Part shown: positions 8,506-18,275 of the stretch, piece after piece | Numbering within the stretch: position 1 is the stretch's first letter | Layout: the number at the start of each line of letters is the position of its first letter | From: Candidatus Aminicenantota bacterium | GTDB taxonomy: Bacteria > Acidobacteriota > Aminicenantia > UBA2199 | Reading direction: 5' to 3' | Assembly (NCBI GenBank): GCA_026393835.1 | Contig: JAPKZK010000052.1 | Coordinates: 48,247-112,246 of the forward strand | DNA length: 64,000 bases | Notes under the pieces: generated by a model | The model's input: the letters and a program-made list of their open reading frames with translations, nothing else | The model's database searches: none | Told to the model about the DNA's origin: nothing | Made by a program: the position numbers and the translations under genes

Positions 8506-11481
8506 ATGGATAAAAAAAATTTTACTATAATTATGTTGCTGGCGAGCCTTGTTTTTTGCTTTTCCCAAACTATCGCGGCAGAAAAAAGGGGGGCCCTTGA
8601 AGGCAGCGCTAATGTTATGGTTGTAAACCGGTCCGATTATCGGCTTGAAAAAAAGGTCTACACCCAGGCTGAAATCGAAATTGAAAAAAAGAAACGCCAA
8701 CAGTGGCTGGAGAAAAACCTGGAAAAAGACCGGCAAAGGGCGGAAGCGGCAAAATTCGCATCCGCCGGCGACCTGGATAAAATCCAGGCAGTCACTATTA
8801 CCGCCCAGACCGGTACTTTTAATGCCATAGATAGGTTTAATACGTTTATGCTGTTGGGCGAAGTTAAAAATACCGGGTCCACCCCGGCCGTATTCGTCAA
8901 AATCATAGTAAAATTGTATGATGCCGGTAATACTTTGTTAGAAACGAGTCCTGCCTATATCGATGGCGGCAGCGTTGTGTTCTCCGGCGGCAGTTATACC
9001 AATGCCTTGAAAGCGGGTGAAACCGGTTTCTTTAAACTCTACACCTTTTTTACAGACTATGCCAATGTCGATCATTATACTTACTCGTTCGAATATTTGA
9101 CCCCTTCTTTTACCCCGGCAAAAGCCACCCTACAATTCAGCGGGACCCCCCGCGTTTCGAATGCGAACGGCAGTCTGAGAATTGACGGGGATATAAAAAA
9201 TACCGGCTGCTGTTATCTGACCTATTCTACCGAAGTTTACACCGCCATTTATGACGCCGCCGGAAAAGTCATCGATACCCATTGGGCTTATGTTAATGGA
9301 AGTAAGTATCAATTCAACTCCGCTATTGCCCCGGGAGCCGTCGAAAGCTTTACTTCATATATACAGCAAGCCCCTTACAGTAGTTTTTCTTCTTATAAGT
9401 ATGCCTTCTTGTGGGAAGAAGTCCCGGTGTATACGTTGACCGTCCAGTCTTCCCCCGGTACCGGCGCTAATATTGCCGTAAGCCGCAGCGACAATGAGGG
9501 ATACGGCGACGGTTACACTAATTTTACCAGGATTTACAAGGCGGGTATGTGGGTCTCCTTAACCGCCCCGTCCTCCCTGAATGGGGGCGCCTTTACAAAA
9601 TGGACCGTCGATGGAACAGCCAATACTTCCAGGACCATCGATGTTACCATGAACAGCAGTCATACCGTCGTTGCCGTGTTTGGAACTCCCAACGTGATTA
9701 CTTATGCGTTAACGGTACAATCCACCGGCGCTTCCCGCGTCGCCGTCACGGTAAGTCCGGCGGACCAAACCGCCGCCAGTGACGGGACTACGAATTTTAC
9801 CAGGACTTATGCGGCGAATAAAACGGTTACCCTGACTGCACCCTCTAAGTCGGGTGAGAGATACTTTGCTAAATGGACCGTTGCCGGCGCCGACAGTTTA
9901 TCGCGAACCGTAACGGCAACCATGAACAAAAATATCACCGCATTGGCCCATTATGCAAACATTCCGCCGGAAATGTCCCTGAACCGCAAAGCGTTGTACT
10001 TTGCCTGTGTATTGGGTGAAAGTACAACGGACCCGCAGACATTTATCATCACCAACACCGGCAAAGGAACGCTGGACTGGGAAATTTATCAATACTACGA
10101 CAACGTCGCTTGCAACCCTGAAAAAGGCGCCAATGGTGCCATTGTTACCGTCGCCATAGACCCCGCCGGATACCTTATCGGTTCCTATGCCGGTAACATG
10201 CTTGTCTCGAATTCCAGCCATTGGTCCCAAACTGTTGACATTTATCTGACAGTAATGTTTAAGTGGGACAACCAGGCGCCTATCGGCGATTTTGTCACTC
10301 CTACCGATGGCTCCACTGTCGGCAGCAGCGTCGCTGTTACCGGCTGGGTGGTCGATGATACGGGTGTGAACAGCGTTAAAATTTACTATGAAAACGGGAC
10401 CGATCTCGGCTATATCGGCGACGCCGTTTTCGTGGATGGGGCCAGGGCCGATATAGAGGCGGCATATCCGACTTACCCGGGCAGTTACAAAGCGGGGTGG
10501 GGGTACATGCTGCTGACCAATTTCCTTCCCAATGGCGACGGCGCATATAAACTCCACGCCATCGCCGCCGATAGGGAAGGAAAAACCACGGACCTGGGGA
10601 CTATAACTATTACCGTAGATAATACCCATGCGGTTAAACCTTTCGGCGCCATCGATACACCCGGCCAGGGTGGAACGGCATCGGGCGCATCATTTTCCAA
10701 CGTGGGCTGGATATTAACGCCGCAGCCCAACAGTATACCAACCAATGGTTCCACCATCGATGTATACATCGACGGAGTAAACAAAGGACACCCAACTTAC
10801 AATATCTACAGGCCCGATATAGCGGGTTTCTTTCCCGGCTATGCCAACAGTAACGGTTCCATGGCGCAATTTAATATCAATACGGCGGCATATGAAACCG
10901 GTTATCATTCGATTTTCTGGATTGCCGCGGATAATGCCGGCAATGCCGACGGCATCGGCAGCCGGTTTTTTACCATCGATAATACCGGCTCCGCCGACAG
11001 CGCAACCGCAAAAGACGGCCACTATGGACGATTAAAACCGGTGGCTGACGACGCCGACAGCCCGGCAGGCGGCGACTTCGTCCCGGACAGCGCGCCCAAA
11101 TCATATGCCGGTATCCCGGCAGACTATGTTACTCCAATCAAAGTTAAGAAAGGTTTTTCCAAACGCGCCATTTTCCAGGATGTGTTTCCCGGTGAAAACG
11201 GCATCTCCCATATCGACATAAAAGAAAATGAAGTCATTGAGATCGATTTTTGCCAACTAATGGGCAATGGCGTCGGCATCTCCGGTTACCTGGAGACGGG
11301 TTCCCGGTTAACGGCTCTGCCCCTGGGATCAGCGCTGGACAGGGAAAAGGGTAAATTCTACTGGCTGCCGGTTGCGGGGTTTATGGGCGATTATAAACTG
11401 TCCTTTATTGTAGAATCCAAAGGCGGGGTTATTCGCAAAGACGTCCGGGTTACTATCTCACCAAAATTTGATAACAACTAA
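8506..11481 (+). CDS. Large exported multidomain protein, paralogue 1 (FxLYD, InlB-like, Ig modules)
   Basis: The protein has 991 residues and a signal peptide (about 1-24, hydrophobic core then AAEK). A charged helical segment follows at about 55-85. Two FxLYD-like domains (about 92-305) each contain the motif VKNTG or IKNTG. Next come two InlB/divergent B-repeat-like domains with the KWTVDG/KWTVAG core (about 308-480), a BACON-like domain (about 490-580), Ig module A beginning GDFVTP (about 590-705), and module B beginning KPFGAIDTP (about 710-825). A linker leads to a C-terminal tail domain with LPLGSALD and FYWLPVAGF (about 865-991). No enzymatic motif is seen. It should be exported and probably acts in adhesion or polymer binding; how it is held at the surface is not visible. 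The next gene is a close paralogue 14 bases downstream, so they form one operon. Confidence 0.85.
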   Translation: MDKKNFTIIMLLASLVFCFSQTIAAEKRGALEGSANVMVVNRSDYRLEKKVYTQAEIEIEKKKRQQWLEKNLEKDRQRAEAAKFASAGDLDKIQAVTITAQTGTFNAIDRFNTFMLLGEVKNTGSTPAVFVKIIVKLYDAGNTLLETSPAYIDGGSVVFSGGSYTNALKAGETGFFKLYTFFTDYANVDHYTYSFEYLTPSFTPAKATLQFSGTPRVSNANGSLRIDGDIKNTGCCYLTYSTEVYTAIYDAAGKVIDTHWAYVNGSKYQFNSAIAPGAVESFTSYIQQAPYSSFSSYKYAFLWEEVPVYTLTVQSSPGTGANIAVSRSDNEGYGDGYTNFTRIYKAGMWVSLTAPSSLNGGAFTKWTVDGTANTSRTIDVTMNSSHTVVAVFGTPNVITYALTVQSTGASRVAVTVSPADQTAASDGTTNFTRTYAANKTVTLTAPSKSGERYFAKWTVAGADSLSRTVTATMNKNITALAHYANIPPEMSLNRKALYFACVLGESTTDPQTFIITNTGKGTLDWEIYQYYDNVACNPEKGANGAIVTVAIDPAGYLIGSYAGNMLVSNSSHWSQTVDIYLTVMFKWDNQAPIGDFVTPTDGSTVGSSVAVTGWVVDDTGVNSVKIYYENGTDLGYIGDAVFVDGARADIEAAYPTYPGSYKAGWGYMLLTNFLPNGDGAYKLHAIAADREGKTTDLGTITITVDNTHAVKPFGAIDTPGQGGTASGASFSNVGWILTPQPNSIPTNGSTIDVYIDGVNKGHPTYNIYRPDIAGFFPGYANSNGSMAQFNINTAAYETGYHSIFWIAADNAGNADGIGSRFFTIDNTGSADSATAKDGHYGRLKPVADDADSPAGGDFVPDSAPKSYAGIPADYVTPIKVKKGFSKRAIFQDVFPGENGISHIDIKENEVIEIDFCQLMGNGVGISGYLETGSRLTALPLGSALDREKGKFYWLPVAGFMGDYKLSFIVESKGGVIRKDVRVTISPKFDNN

Positions 11482-11495
11482 TTCAGGAGATAAAA

Positions 11496-14400
11496 TTGAA
11501 AAAATCAATAATTGTTAATATTGCATTGCTGGTAGGTCTTCTTTTTTCTTTTTCCCAAACCGTCACGGCGGAAAAAAAGGAAACTTTTGTTGACAGAGCC
11601 AATGTTATGGTTGTAAATCGGTCCGATTATCAACTTGAAAATAAAATATACACCCAGGCAGAAATCGAAATTGCAAAGAAGAAACGCCAACAGTGGTTGG
11701 AAAAAGACCAGGAAAAAGACCGGCAAAGGGCAGAAGCGGCAAAATTCGCATCCGCCGGCGACCTGGATGCAATCCAGGCCGTCGCCATTACCGCCCAGAC
11801 CGGGACTTTTAACGCCATGCAAGATGCAAGCAGTTCTTTTATCCTGTTGGGTGAAGTTAAAAATACCGGGACCACCCCGGCCGTATTCGTCGGCATCACA
11901 GTAAAAATGTATGATGGCGGTAATAATTTATTCGATACGAGGTCCACCTATATTGATGGCGGCAGCGTTGTGCAATTGTCGGCTTCGGGGATGTATACCA
12001 ATGCCTTGAATGCGGGTGAAACCGGTTTCTTTGAACTTTACACCCCCACAAACTATGCGGACGTAGCTCGGTACACTTACACTTTCGACTATTCGACAAT
12101 ATCTTTTACCCCGGCAAAAGCCGCCCTTCAATTAAGCGGGTCCCCCGTCTTTTCAGAGTTCTACAGCAAAATAAAAATTACCGGGGATATAAAAAATACC
12201 GGCTGCTGTTATCTGACCTATTTTACCAAAGTGTACGCTGCCGTTTATAATGACGCTGGAAAAGTCATCGATGTGAGTGAGGCTGATGTTACCGGGAGTG
12301 ATTATAAATACGACGGGACGACAACACATACCGCAATTGCCCCGGGAGCCACCGAAAGCTTTCTCTTATATGCGAGCGCCCCTTACAGTGGTTTTTCTTC
12401 TTATACTTATAAGTATGCCTTCCAATGGAGTGAAGTACTGGTGTATACCTTGACCGTCCAGTCTTCCCCCGGAACGCTCGCCAATATAACCGTAAGTCCC
12501 AGCGACAATAATGGAAACGGCAGCGGTTACACTAATTTTACCAGGAATTACAAACCGGGTACGCCGGTGGCCATTACCGCCCCCTCATCCCTGAACGGGG
12601 GCGCCTTTATAAAATGGACCGTCGATGGAACAGCCAATACTTCCCGGACCATTAATGTGACAATGAACGGCAGTCATACCGTCGTGGCAGTGTTTGGAAC
12701 TCCCACGGTGACTACTTACACGCTGTCCGTCCAATCTTCGGGAGTTGCCGGCGTGGCGATCACGGTAAGTCCGGCGGACCAAACCGCCAGCAGTGGTGGG
12801 ACTACGAATTTTACCAGGACTTATGTGGCCAATAAATCAGTTACCCTGACTGCACCATCTAAGTCGGGTGAGAAATATTTTGCCGGATGGACCGTTGCCG
12901 GCGCCGACAGCATATCGCGAACCGTGACTGTAACCATGAACAAAAATATCACGGCATCGGCTAATTATACAAGTACTCCGCCGACGATATCCCTGAACCG
13001 CAGCGCATTGTACTTTGGCTATGTATTTAGTAAAGCTACACCGGCCCCGCAGACATTTATCATCGCCAACGGCGGTGGCGGAACGCTTGACTGGAAAATT
13101 TATGAACACTATGACGCCATCGTTTGCACCCCTGGGAATGGTATCGATGGCGCCATTGTTACCGTCTCCATAGATCCCGGCGAATACTTTCCCGGTAGTT
13201 ATTACGGTGACCTGAATATAACTAATCGCGATCCCTATTCGGCCCAATATCTTACTGTTTACCTGGAGGTTATGTGGGCGGTGCAAAACCAGGCGCCCAT
13301 CGGCGATTTTGCCACTCCTACCGACGGCTCGACCGTCGGCAGCAGCGTTGCCGTTACCGGCTGGGCAGTCGATGATATCGGTGTTGACAGCGTTAAAATT
13401 TACTATGAAAACGGGGCCGGCCTCGGCTACATCGGCGATGCCGTATTCGTGGATGGGGCCAGGCCCGATATCCAGGCGGCATATCCTACTTACCCGGGCA
13501 GTTACAAAGCGGGCTGGGGATACATGCTGCTGACCAACTTCCTTCCCAATGGCGACGGCGAATATAAACTTCATGCCATCGCCTCCGACAGTGAAGGAAA
13601 AACCACGGACCTGGGTACTAAAACCATTACCGTAGATAATATCCATGCGGTTAAACCTTTCGGCGCCATCGATACGCCCGGCCAGGGTGGAACGGCATCG
13701 GGCGCAAAATTTTCCAACGTGGGCTGGATATTGACCCCACAACCCAACAGCATACCGACCAATGGATCCACCATCGATGTATATGTCGACGGAGTAAACA
13801 AAGGACATCCCGTTTACAATATCTACAGGCCCGATATAGCCGGTTTCTTCCCCGGTTATGCCAACAGTGACGGTTCCATGGCGCAATTTAATATCGATAC
13901 GACGGCCTATGAAACGGGTTATCACTCGATGTTCTGGATTGCCACGGATAATGCCGGTAATGCCGACGGCATCGGCAGCCGGTTTTTTACCATCGAAAAC
14001 GCCGGTTCCGCCGACAGCGCACCCGCAAATGACGGCCAGGATGAACGATTAAAACCGGTCACTGACAACGCCGACAGCCCAACAGGCGGCGACTTCGTCC
14101 CGGACAGCCTGCACCAATCATATGCCTGCATCCCTGTAGACCATGTTACTCCAATCAAAGTTAAGAAAAGTTTTTCCGGGCCCGCCATTTACCGGGATGT
14201 GTTTCCCGATGAAAACGGCATCTCGCATATCGACATTAAAGAAAATGAACTAATTGAGATCGATTTTTCCCAATTAATGGGCAATGGCGCCGGCATCTCC
14301 GGTTACCTGGAGACGGGGGCCCGGTTAACGGCGCTGCCTTTGGGATCAACGCTGGACAGGGGAAAGGGTAAATTCTGCTGGCTGCCGGTTGCGGGGTTTA

Positions 14401-14531
14401 TGGGCGATTATAACCTGACTTTTATCGCGGCATCGAAAGGCGGGGTTATTCGCAAAGACATCCGGATCACTATCTCGCCAAAATTTGATAACAAGATAGA
14501 CGTGTTGGAGTCGCCTTTGTCTATCCGGTAG
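11496..14531 (+). CDS. Large exported multidomain protein, paralogue 2
   Basis: The protein has 1011 residues and starts with TTG at 11496, supported by AGGAGA five bases upstream and by alignment to the MKKS-type signal peptide. The domain order is the same as in the preceding gene: signal peptide, charged helix, two FxLYD-like domains, two InlB-like repeats (KWTVDG, GWTVAG), a BACON-like domain, Ig modules A and B, and the LPLGSTLD tail. The two proteins are closely similar along their length, with the clearest differences in the FxLYD and BACON-like parts, so this is a tandem duplication. Modules A and B are the most conserved parts. This copy ends with a short extra tail after the PKFDNK motif. 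The role is inferred only: a surface or secreted binding protein. No catalytic residues are recognised. Confidence 0.85.
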   Translation: MKKSIIVNIALLVGLLFSFSQTVTAEKKETFVDRANVMVVNRSDYQLENKIYTQAEIEIAKKKRQQWLEKDQEKDRQRAEAAKFASAGDLDAIQAVAITAQTGTFNAMQDASSSFILLGEVKNTGTTPAVFVGITVKMYDGGNNLFDTRSTYIDGGSVVQLSASGMYTNALNAGETGFFELYTPTNYADVARYTYTFDYSTISFTPAKAALQLSGSPVFSEFYSKIKITGDIKNTGCCYLTYFTKVYAAVYNDAGKVIDVSEADVTGSDYKYDGTTTHTAIAPGATESFLLYASAPYSGFSSYTYKYAFQWSEVLVYTLTVQSSPGTLANITVSPSDNNGNGSGYTNFTRNYKPGTPVAITAPSSLNGGAFIKWTVDGTANTSRTINVTMNGSHTVVAVFGTPTVTTYTLSVQSSGVAGVAITVSPADQTASSGGTTNFTRTYVANKSVTLTAPSKSGEKYFAGWTVAGADSISRTVTVTMNKNITASANYTSTPPTISLNRSALYFGYVFSKATPAPQTFIIANGGGGTLDWKIYEHYDAIVCTPGNGIDGAIVTVSIDPGEYFPGSYYGDLNITNRDPYSAQYLTVYLEVMWAVQNQAPIGDFATPTDGSTVGSSVAVTGWAVDDIGVDSVKIYYENGAGLGYIGDAVFVDGARPDIQAAYPTYPGSYKAGWGYMLLTNFLPNGDGEYKLHAIASDSEGKTTDLGTKTITVDNIHAVKPFGAIDTPGQGGTASGAKFSNVGWILTPQPNSIPTNGSTIDVYVDGVNKGHPVYNIYRPDIAGFFPGYANSDGSMAQFNIDTTAYETGYHSMFWIATDNAGNADGIGSRFFTIENAGSADSAPANDGQDERLKPVTDNADSPTGGDFVPDSLHQSYACIPVDHVTPIKVKKSFSGPAIYRDVFPDENGISHIDIKENELIEIDFSQLMGNGAGISGYLETGARLTALPLGSTLDRGKGKFCWLPVAGFMGDYNLTFIAASKGGVIRKDIRITISPKFDNKIDVLESPLSIR

Positions 14532-14652
14532 GAAACCGATGCGCCGGTATTACATTCGAATAATATCCCATCCCGTTGGGGCTATAGGTTGGGGGCGGAA
14601 GCGTATCACGGCCACATGCCGGTCGTATTGGGCGCCGTTAATGCCTGCCCTC

Positions 14653-17600
14653 CTATCCTCCCTGGATGATATAAGGCGCCCAGAGGTTCTCGCCGGCGTA
14701 TCCTTCATTTATCTTTAACTCTTTGATTATTGTTAACTGGGCCTGTCGTAACGCTTCGGCGGGGGGCATGAGCCGGAGATTTTTATAGAATTCTATCATA
14801 TGTTTCAGGGTATAAGTATCGTTAAGGGGCCAGAGGCCGATAACCAGGTTTTTAGCGCCGGTAATGGCGAAGACCTGCTTGAGCGCGGCGATTTCTTCGC
14901 AGGCCGCGGTGTCCCCGCTTCCAGTATTAAAGGAAGAGAGCACGACGAGTTCCGTCCCGGGGAGTTCCAGGCCGCTGATATCCAGCGCGGTTAATAACCC
15001 GGTGTCGTTGCCGGCGGGTATATTGGCATGATTGGCGCCGGCAAACGCGAATCCAAGTTGGGTCAACGTATAGATTCCCCGTGAAAGGCCGTTTACCTGG
15101 GGAAAAAAATTGTCGATGCGATCGGGGAGCGAAAATCCATGGGTGGCTATATGCAGTATTCGTGGATTTTGGATGTCCAGTAGGGCGGTTTCAGTGGCTT
15201 TGTCTTTGGTGATAATTTTTTTTTGCCCGGCGTCGCCGGGAATTAGTGGGGGGATCTCGGCGGCTTCCTGGAGGGTCCCGGGCAGCGGTTTGAACCAGAA
15301 TGTCGCTTCTTTTGGCCCGGCCTTGTCCGGTTTCAAGGGGAGTACTTCCTGGTAATCGAAATCGGCCCCGGCGGCTAATACCAATACATCAGGACCGACC
15401 GGGTTTCCAGGGAACGACGGCGCCAGTTGGCGGCCGGAGGCGACGTAGGTAATGGTAAACCGTTCCACCAATAATGTCCGGGTTTTATCGGGTAATGCCG
15501 CAAATGGCGCGAGGTGGAGCAGGCTGTCCGGGCTGATAACTACTTTGTCGATTCCCTTGAGTTCTTTTTCCAGGGGGGCCCACAATAGGGTATACAACCG
15601 GTTCAATATGTGGTCCGGCACGGTGACGGAACTTCTTATGTTTTGGATGGCCTGTGTGATTGTTTGGTCGATATCGAAGGCCCTTCCCAGGTCGATGTAT
15701 TTTACCCGGCCGTCCCGCTTTAAGATAAAGACGGTATAGCGAATGAGTCCCCAGGGGTCGTCGTTGTTCTCGAAATCGAAATCCCGTATTTTGACGAATT
15801 CCAGCAGCGCGGTATTTTTGGGCAGCAGCCGGGCTGCTTCGGCGGTGGAGATGGCGGTGAAGGCGGGGCGCCATAATAGGCGCGCCATAGGCGGGCAAAT
15901 GGTTTTTAAGTTTCCTTCCAGTTCAGCGATTTCTTCCCGCAGTTTTGCGATATCTTTTTTCCTGTCGGACGTGTTGGCGATGACTTCCGGGGCGATATCC
16001 AGGGTAAGTTGGGCCAGGCGGGAGAGTTTGGCGGAACGGGATAGCCAGTCTTGCAGGGCGGGTTCGGCCAGCAGCGGGAGTATGGCTTCGACGGTGCGAC
16101 ATTCGGCCCCGATGACCGTTCCTTTGCGCTGAAATACTGTTTCCAGTCCAAAATTGAGGGCTTGGGGATCGGTTGCCGCGTTTTTATGTATAAATGAAAG
16201 GCAGGCGGAATATGTTGCGGAAAGGTTATCGATGAACGCTATTTTTTGTTCCTGGGCGGCAAAGGAGAAGATCATGTCGATACAGTGGTCCTGTATCGCC
16301 ATGATTTCTTTGAAAGTAGAGATTACGCCGGGGTAATCTCCGCGGATTACTTTTATTGCGGCCAGGTCAAGGAGGGGAAGGACATTGTCCGGGTGCAGGG
16401 TGGATATTTTGTCTTCCCTGGTTTGAAGGGCCAATTTTATATATTCTTCCGCTTTTATATAGTTGTGATTGTACCGGTACAGGCGACCAAGGTTGCCCGA
16501 TACGAGGGCCAATGCATCGGGGTCCGGTTTTTGGGCGGCGTTACATGCGGCGATTGCTTTTTTATAGAGTTTTTCCGCGACTTTTAATTGCCCCAGGTGG
16601 CGGCACAGCTTTGCGGTTGCGTCGTAATTTCGGATCAGCAGTGGGCTGCCGGGTTCGGTTGTTTGTTCCAGGATAGCCAGCGCCTTTTCCTGTAATGCGC
16701 CGGCGTTTTCATAGTCCTCATGGCGAAAAAAGATATTGGCCAGGGTTTCGAGGGAGAGTGCGACTTCGATATGGTTGGGGCCAAGGTTATCGCGCTTAAT
16801 TTTCAGGGCTTTTCGCTGCTGCAATTCGGCCTGTTCAAAATCGCCTAAATACATGGCATTGATTGCCATGTCGGAATAAGCCGGCGTTTTTTCCAGGTGG
16901 TCTGTTTTCAGTATTTGATCCCAGAGGGTTATTATCTGGATGTGCACGAGCTGGGCTTTATCGAACTCGGCGAGGCTTTTAAAGGCCCTTGCGTAATCGC
17001 TCATACGCTGGATGGCCTGCAAATTGGTTTCACCGAAGTTCTGGGTATGGGTATCAAGGGCTTTCCCGTAATAGCCCAGGGATTTTTTATATTCGCCTTT
17101 GCCGTGGTGGAGGGCGCCCAGGTTGATGTAAAAGGGAATCAACCGGAAATCATCATGGGGAAGGACCTGGAGCAGGAGTTCTACCCCGCGGTACAGATAG
17201 GTTTCGGCCTGGGGGTAATTGCCAGTTAGGCGGTAAGTTTCGGCGAGTTCCAGGATGGATTGGGCGATTTCCAGGTGGGGGTCGGCTTCGAGGTTTTTCC
17301 AGGTTGCGATGGCCTGTTGGAAGCGCGCTTCCGCTTCGTTGAAACGTCCCTGCTTTCGATACAGGTAGCCAAGGAGATGCAGTGACCTGGCTATTTCGGG
17401 GTGCAGGGCGCCGTAATTGGCGTGTTTTATTTTGAGGGAGCGCAGCAGCAGTATTTCTGTTTCAGCGAGGCGGCCAACGTCATATAAAAGTTGGCCAAGG
17501 TTATCAAGGGCGGGGCATAAGAAAGGATTTTCCGATCCGCCCCATTTTTCGATGACGTCTAAGGCGCGCCGGTAATAGGCCTCGGCTTCCTTATAATTGC

Positions 17601-17787
17601 CGATGGTGTAGTGTATGATGGCGATATTGATAATGCAGGCGCCGGTGCGGCCATCGGCAGCCGGAAACAGGGTTTCGGCGATTTTTAAACTCTCGAAAGC
17701 GTGTGTCAACGCCTCCAGGTGGTTTCCTTCTTCAAGGTAACGGCGCATAAGCGCTTCATGTTTATCAAAATCTTTCTGGCTGGTCAT
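14653..17787 (-). CDS. TPR-CHAT protein with substituted catalytic cysteine
   Basis: The 1044-residue protein has no signal peptide, so it is likely cytoplasmic. Residues 10 to about 490 are tetratricopeptide repeats of the Kinesin-light-chain type (A..Y..AL pattern, roughly ten copies). A helical linker follows, then a CHAT domain (about 720-1044), a caspase-like fold. The His motif is present (HIATHGF, His about 883). At the second motif, where CHAT proteases have LSACxTG, this protein reads LSSFNTG, with Phe953 where the catalytic Cys should be (codon at 14929-14931, TTT on the coding strand). The protein is therefore predicted to be a non-cleaving CHAT, perhaps a scaffold or regulatory partner. 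CHAT proteins act as proteases in bacterial defence, for example the gRAMP/Craspase partner TPR-CHAT. It is convergent with the exported-protein operon and stands alone. Confidence 0.88.
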   Translation of the reverse strand: MTSQKDFDKHEALMRRYLEEGNHLEALTHAFESLKIAETLFPAADGRTGACIINIAIIHYTIGNYKEAEAYYRRALDVIEKWGGSENPFLCPALDNLGQLLYDVGRLAETEILLLRSLKIKHANYGALHPEIARSLHLLGYLYRKQGRFNEAEARFQQAIATWKNLEADPHLEIAQSILELAETYRLTGNYPQAETYLYRGVELLLQVLPHDDFRLIPFYINLGALHHGKGEYKKSLGYYGKALDTHTQNFGETNLQAIQRMSDYARAFKSLAEFDKAQLVHIQIITLWDQILKTDHLEKTPAYSDMAINAMYLGDFEQAELQQRKALKIKRDNLGPNHIEVALSLETLANIFFRHEDYENAGALQEKALAILEQTTEPGSPLLIRNYDATAKLCRHLGQLKVAEKLYKKAIAACNAAQKPDPDALALVSGNLGRLYRYNHNYIKAEEYIKLALQTREDKISTLHPDNVLPLLDLAAIKVIRGDYPGVISTFKEIMAIQDHCIDMIFSFAAQEQKIAFIDNLSATYSACLSFIHKNAATDPQALNFGLETVFQRKGTVIGAECRTVEAILPLLAEPALQDWLSRSAKLSRLAQLTLDIAPEVIANTSDRKKDIAKLREEIAELEGNLKTICPPMARLLWRPAFTAISTAEAARLLPKNTALLEFVKIRDFDFENNDDPWGLIRYTVFILKRDGRVKYIDLGRAFDIDQTITQAIQNIRSSVTVPDHILNRLYTLLWAPLEKELKGIDKVVISPDSLLHLAPFAALPDKTRTLLVERFTITYVASGRQLAPSFPGNPVGPDVLVLAAGADFDYQEVLPLKPDKAGPKEATFWFKPLPGTLQEAAEIPPLIPGDAGQKKIITKDKATETALLDIQNPRILHIATHGFSLPDRIDNFFPQVNGLSRGIYTLTQLGFAFAGANHANIPAGNDTGLLTALDISGLELPGTELVVLSSFNTGSGDTAACEEIAALKQVFAITGAKNLVIGLWPLNDTYTLKHMIEFYKNLRLMPPAEALRQAQLTIIKELKINEGYAGENLWAPYIIQGG

Positions 17788-18240
17788 ATTATCATCCCGA
17801 TACTGATACGTAAGGAAATTCGCCGATCTTTGTGCAGCGATTTATTTTTTTCTTCTTTACATTCAAGGTGTCTCATCCTTGGATTATATCCAAAAGGAGA
17901 ACAATGTCAACACTTTAGTGGTGGTTACCCCCATTTTTTTTCATACCGAAGCCGCTAAAACAGCCGTCGAATGACTCTTAACAGGGGGCCACAGACGCCA
18001 CATCACGCCCTGCGGCCGCGTCTTATTGTAGGGAACAGAGGCAGTGCCTGTTCCCTACCAATTTGCGCCTTGCGCCATTTCATTGCGGATATGATATAGC
18101 TAAAAAACCAGAAATTAATGGACAGTATTACAAATTTTCACTGAAGAAAATTTTAAAAACCGGGACTTCGACGTCTAATGTTATGAAACGAGGATGAACA
18201 TGATGAACATAAGTTTATGGATTAATTTTTTGAAAAAATA
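17788..18240. other. Gene-free stretch between divergent genes
   Basis: No gene seen. It contains one perfect-arm palindrome at 18028-18058 (GTAGGGAACAG and its complement) and AT-rich DNA before the sigma gene. The palindrome has no T-run and looks like a dispersed repeat, not a terminator. Confidence 0.6.
18028..18058. repeat. Palindrome GTAGGGAACAG/CTGTTCCCTAC
   Basis: Eleven-base perfect arms around a 9-base loop. A degenerate relative occurs near 59609-59634 (GAACAGGCAATGCCAGTTCCC). Confidence 0.65.
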
Positions 18241-18246
18241 TATAAT
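18241..18246 (+). promoter_or_regulatory. Possible -10 element of the sigma factor operon
   Basis: A perfect TATAAT lies 30 bases before the ATG at 18276. No convincing -35 is visible at the right distance (TGGATT at 17 bases), so the promoter may be activator-dependent or read by another sigma factor. Confidence 0.4.
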
Positions 18247-18275
18247 GTACTTTACCGGAATGAGGGAAATGAATC

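Noticed and set aside
9898..11022. Long minus-strand frames inside the exported-protein gene
   Set aside because: Shadows of the plus-strand gene, arising from its codon bias; no family likeness and no start signals.
12837..13925. 362-codon minus-strand open frame
   Set aside because: The same shadow recurs at the matching place in the paralogue (9898-10629), as expected from homologous coding DNA on the other strand.
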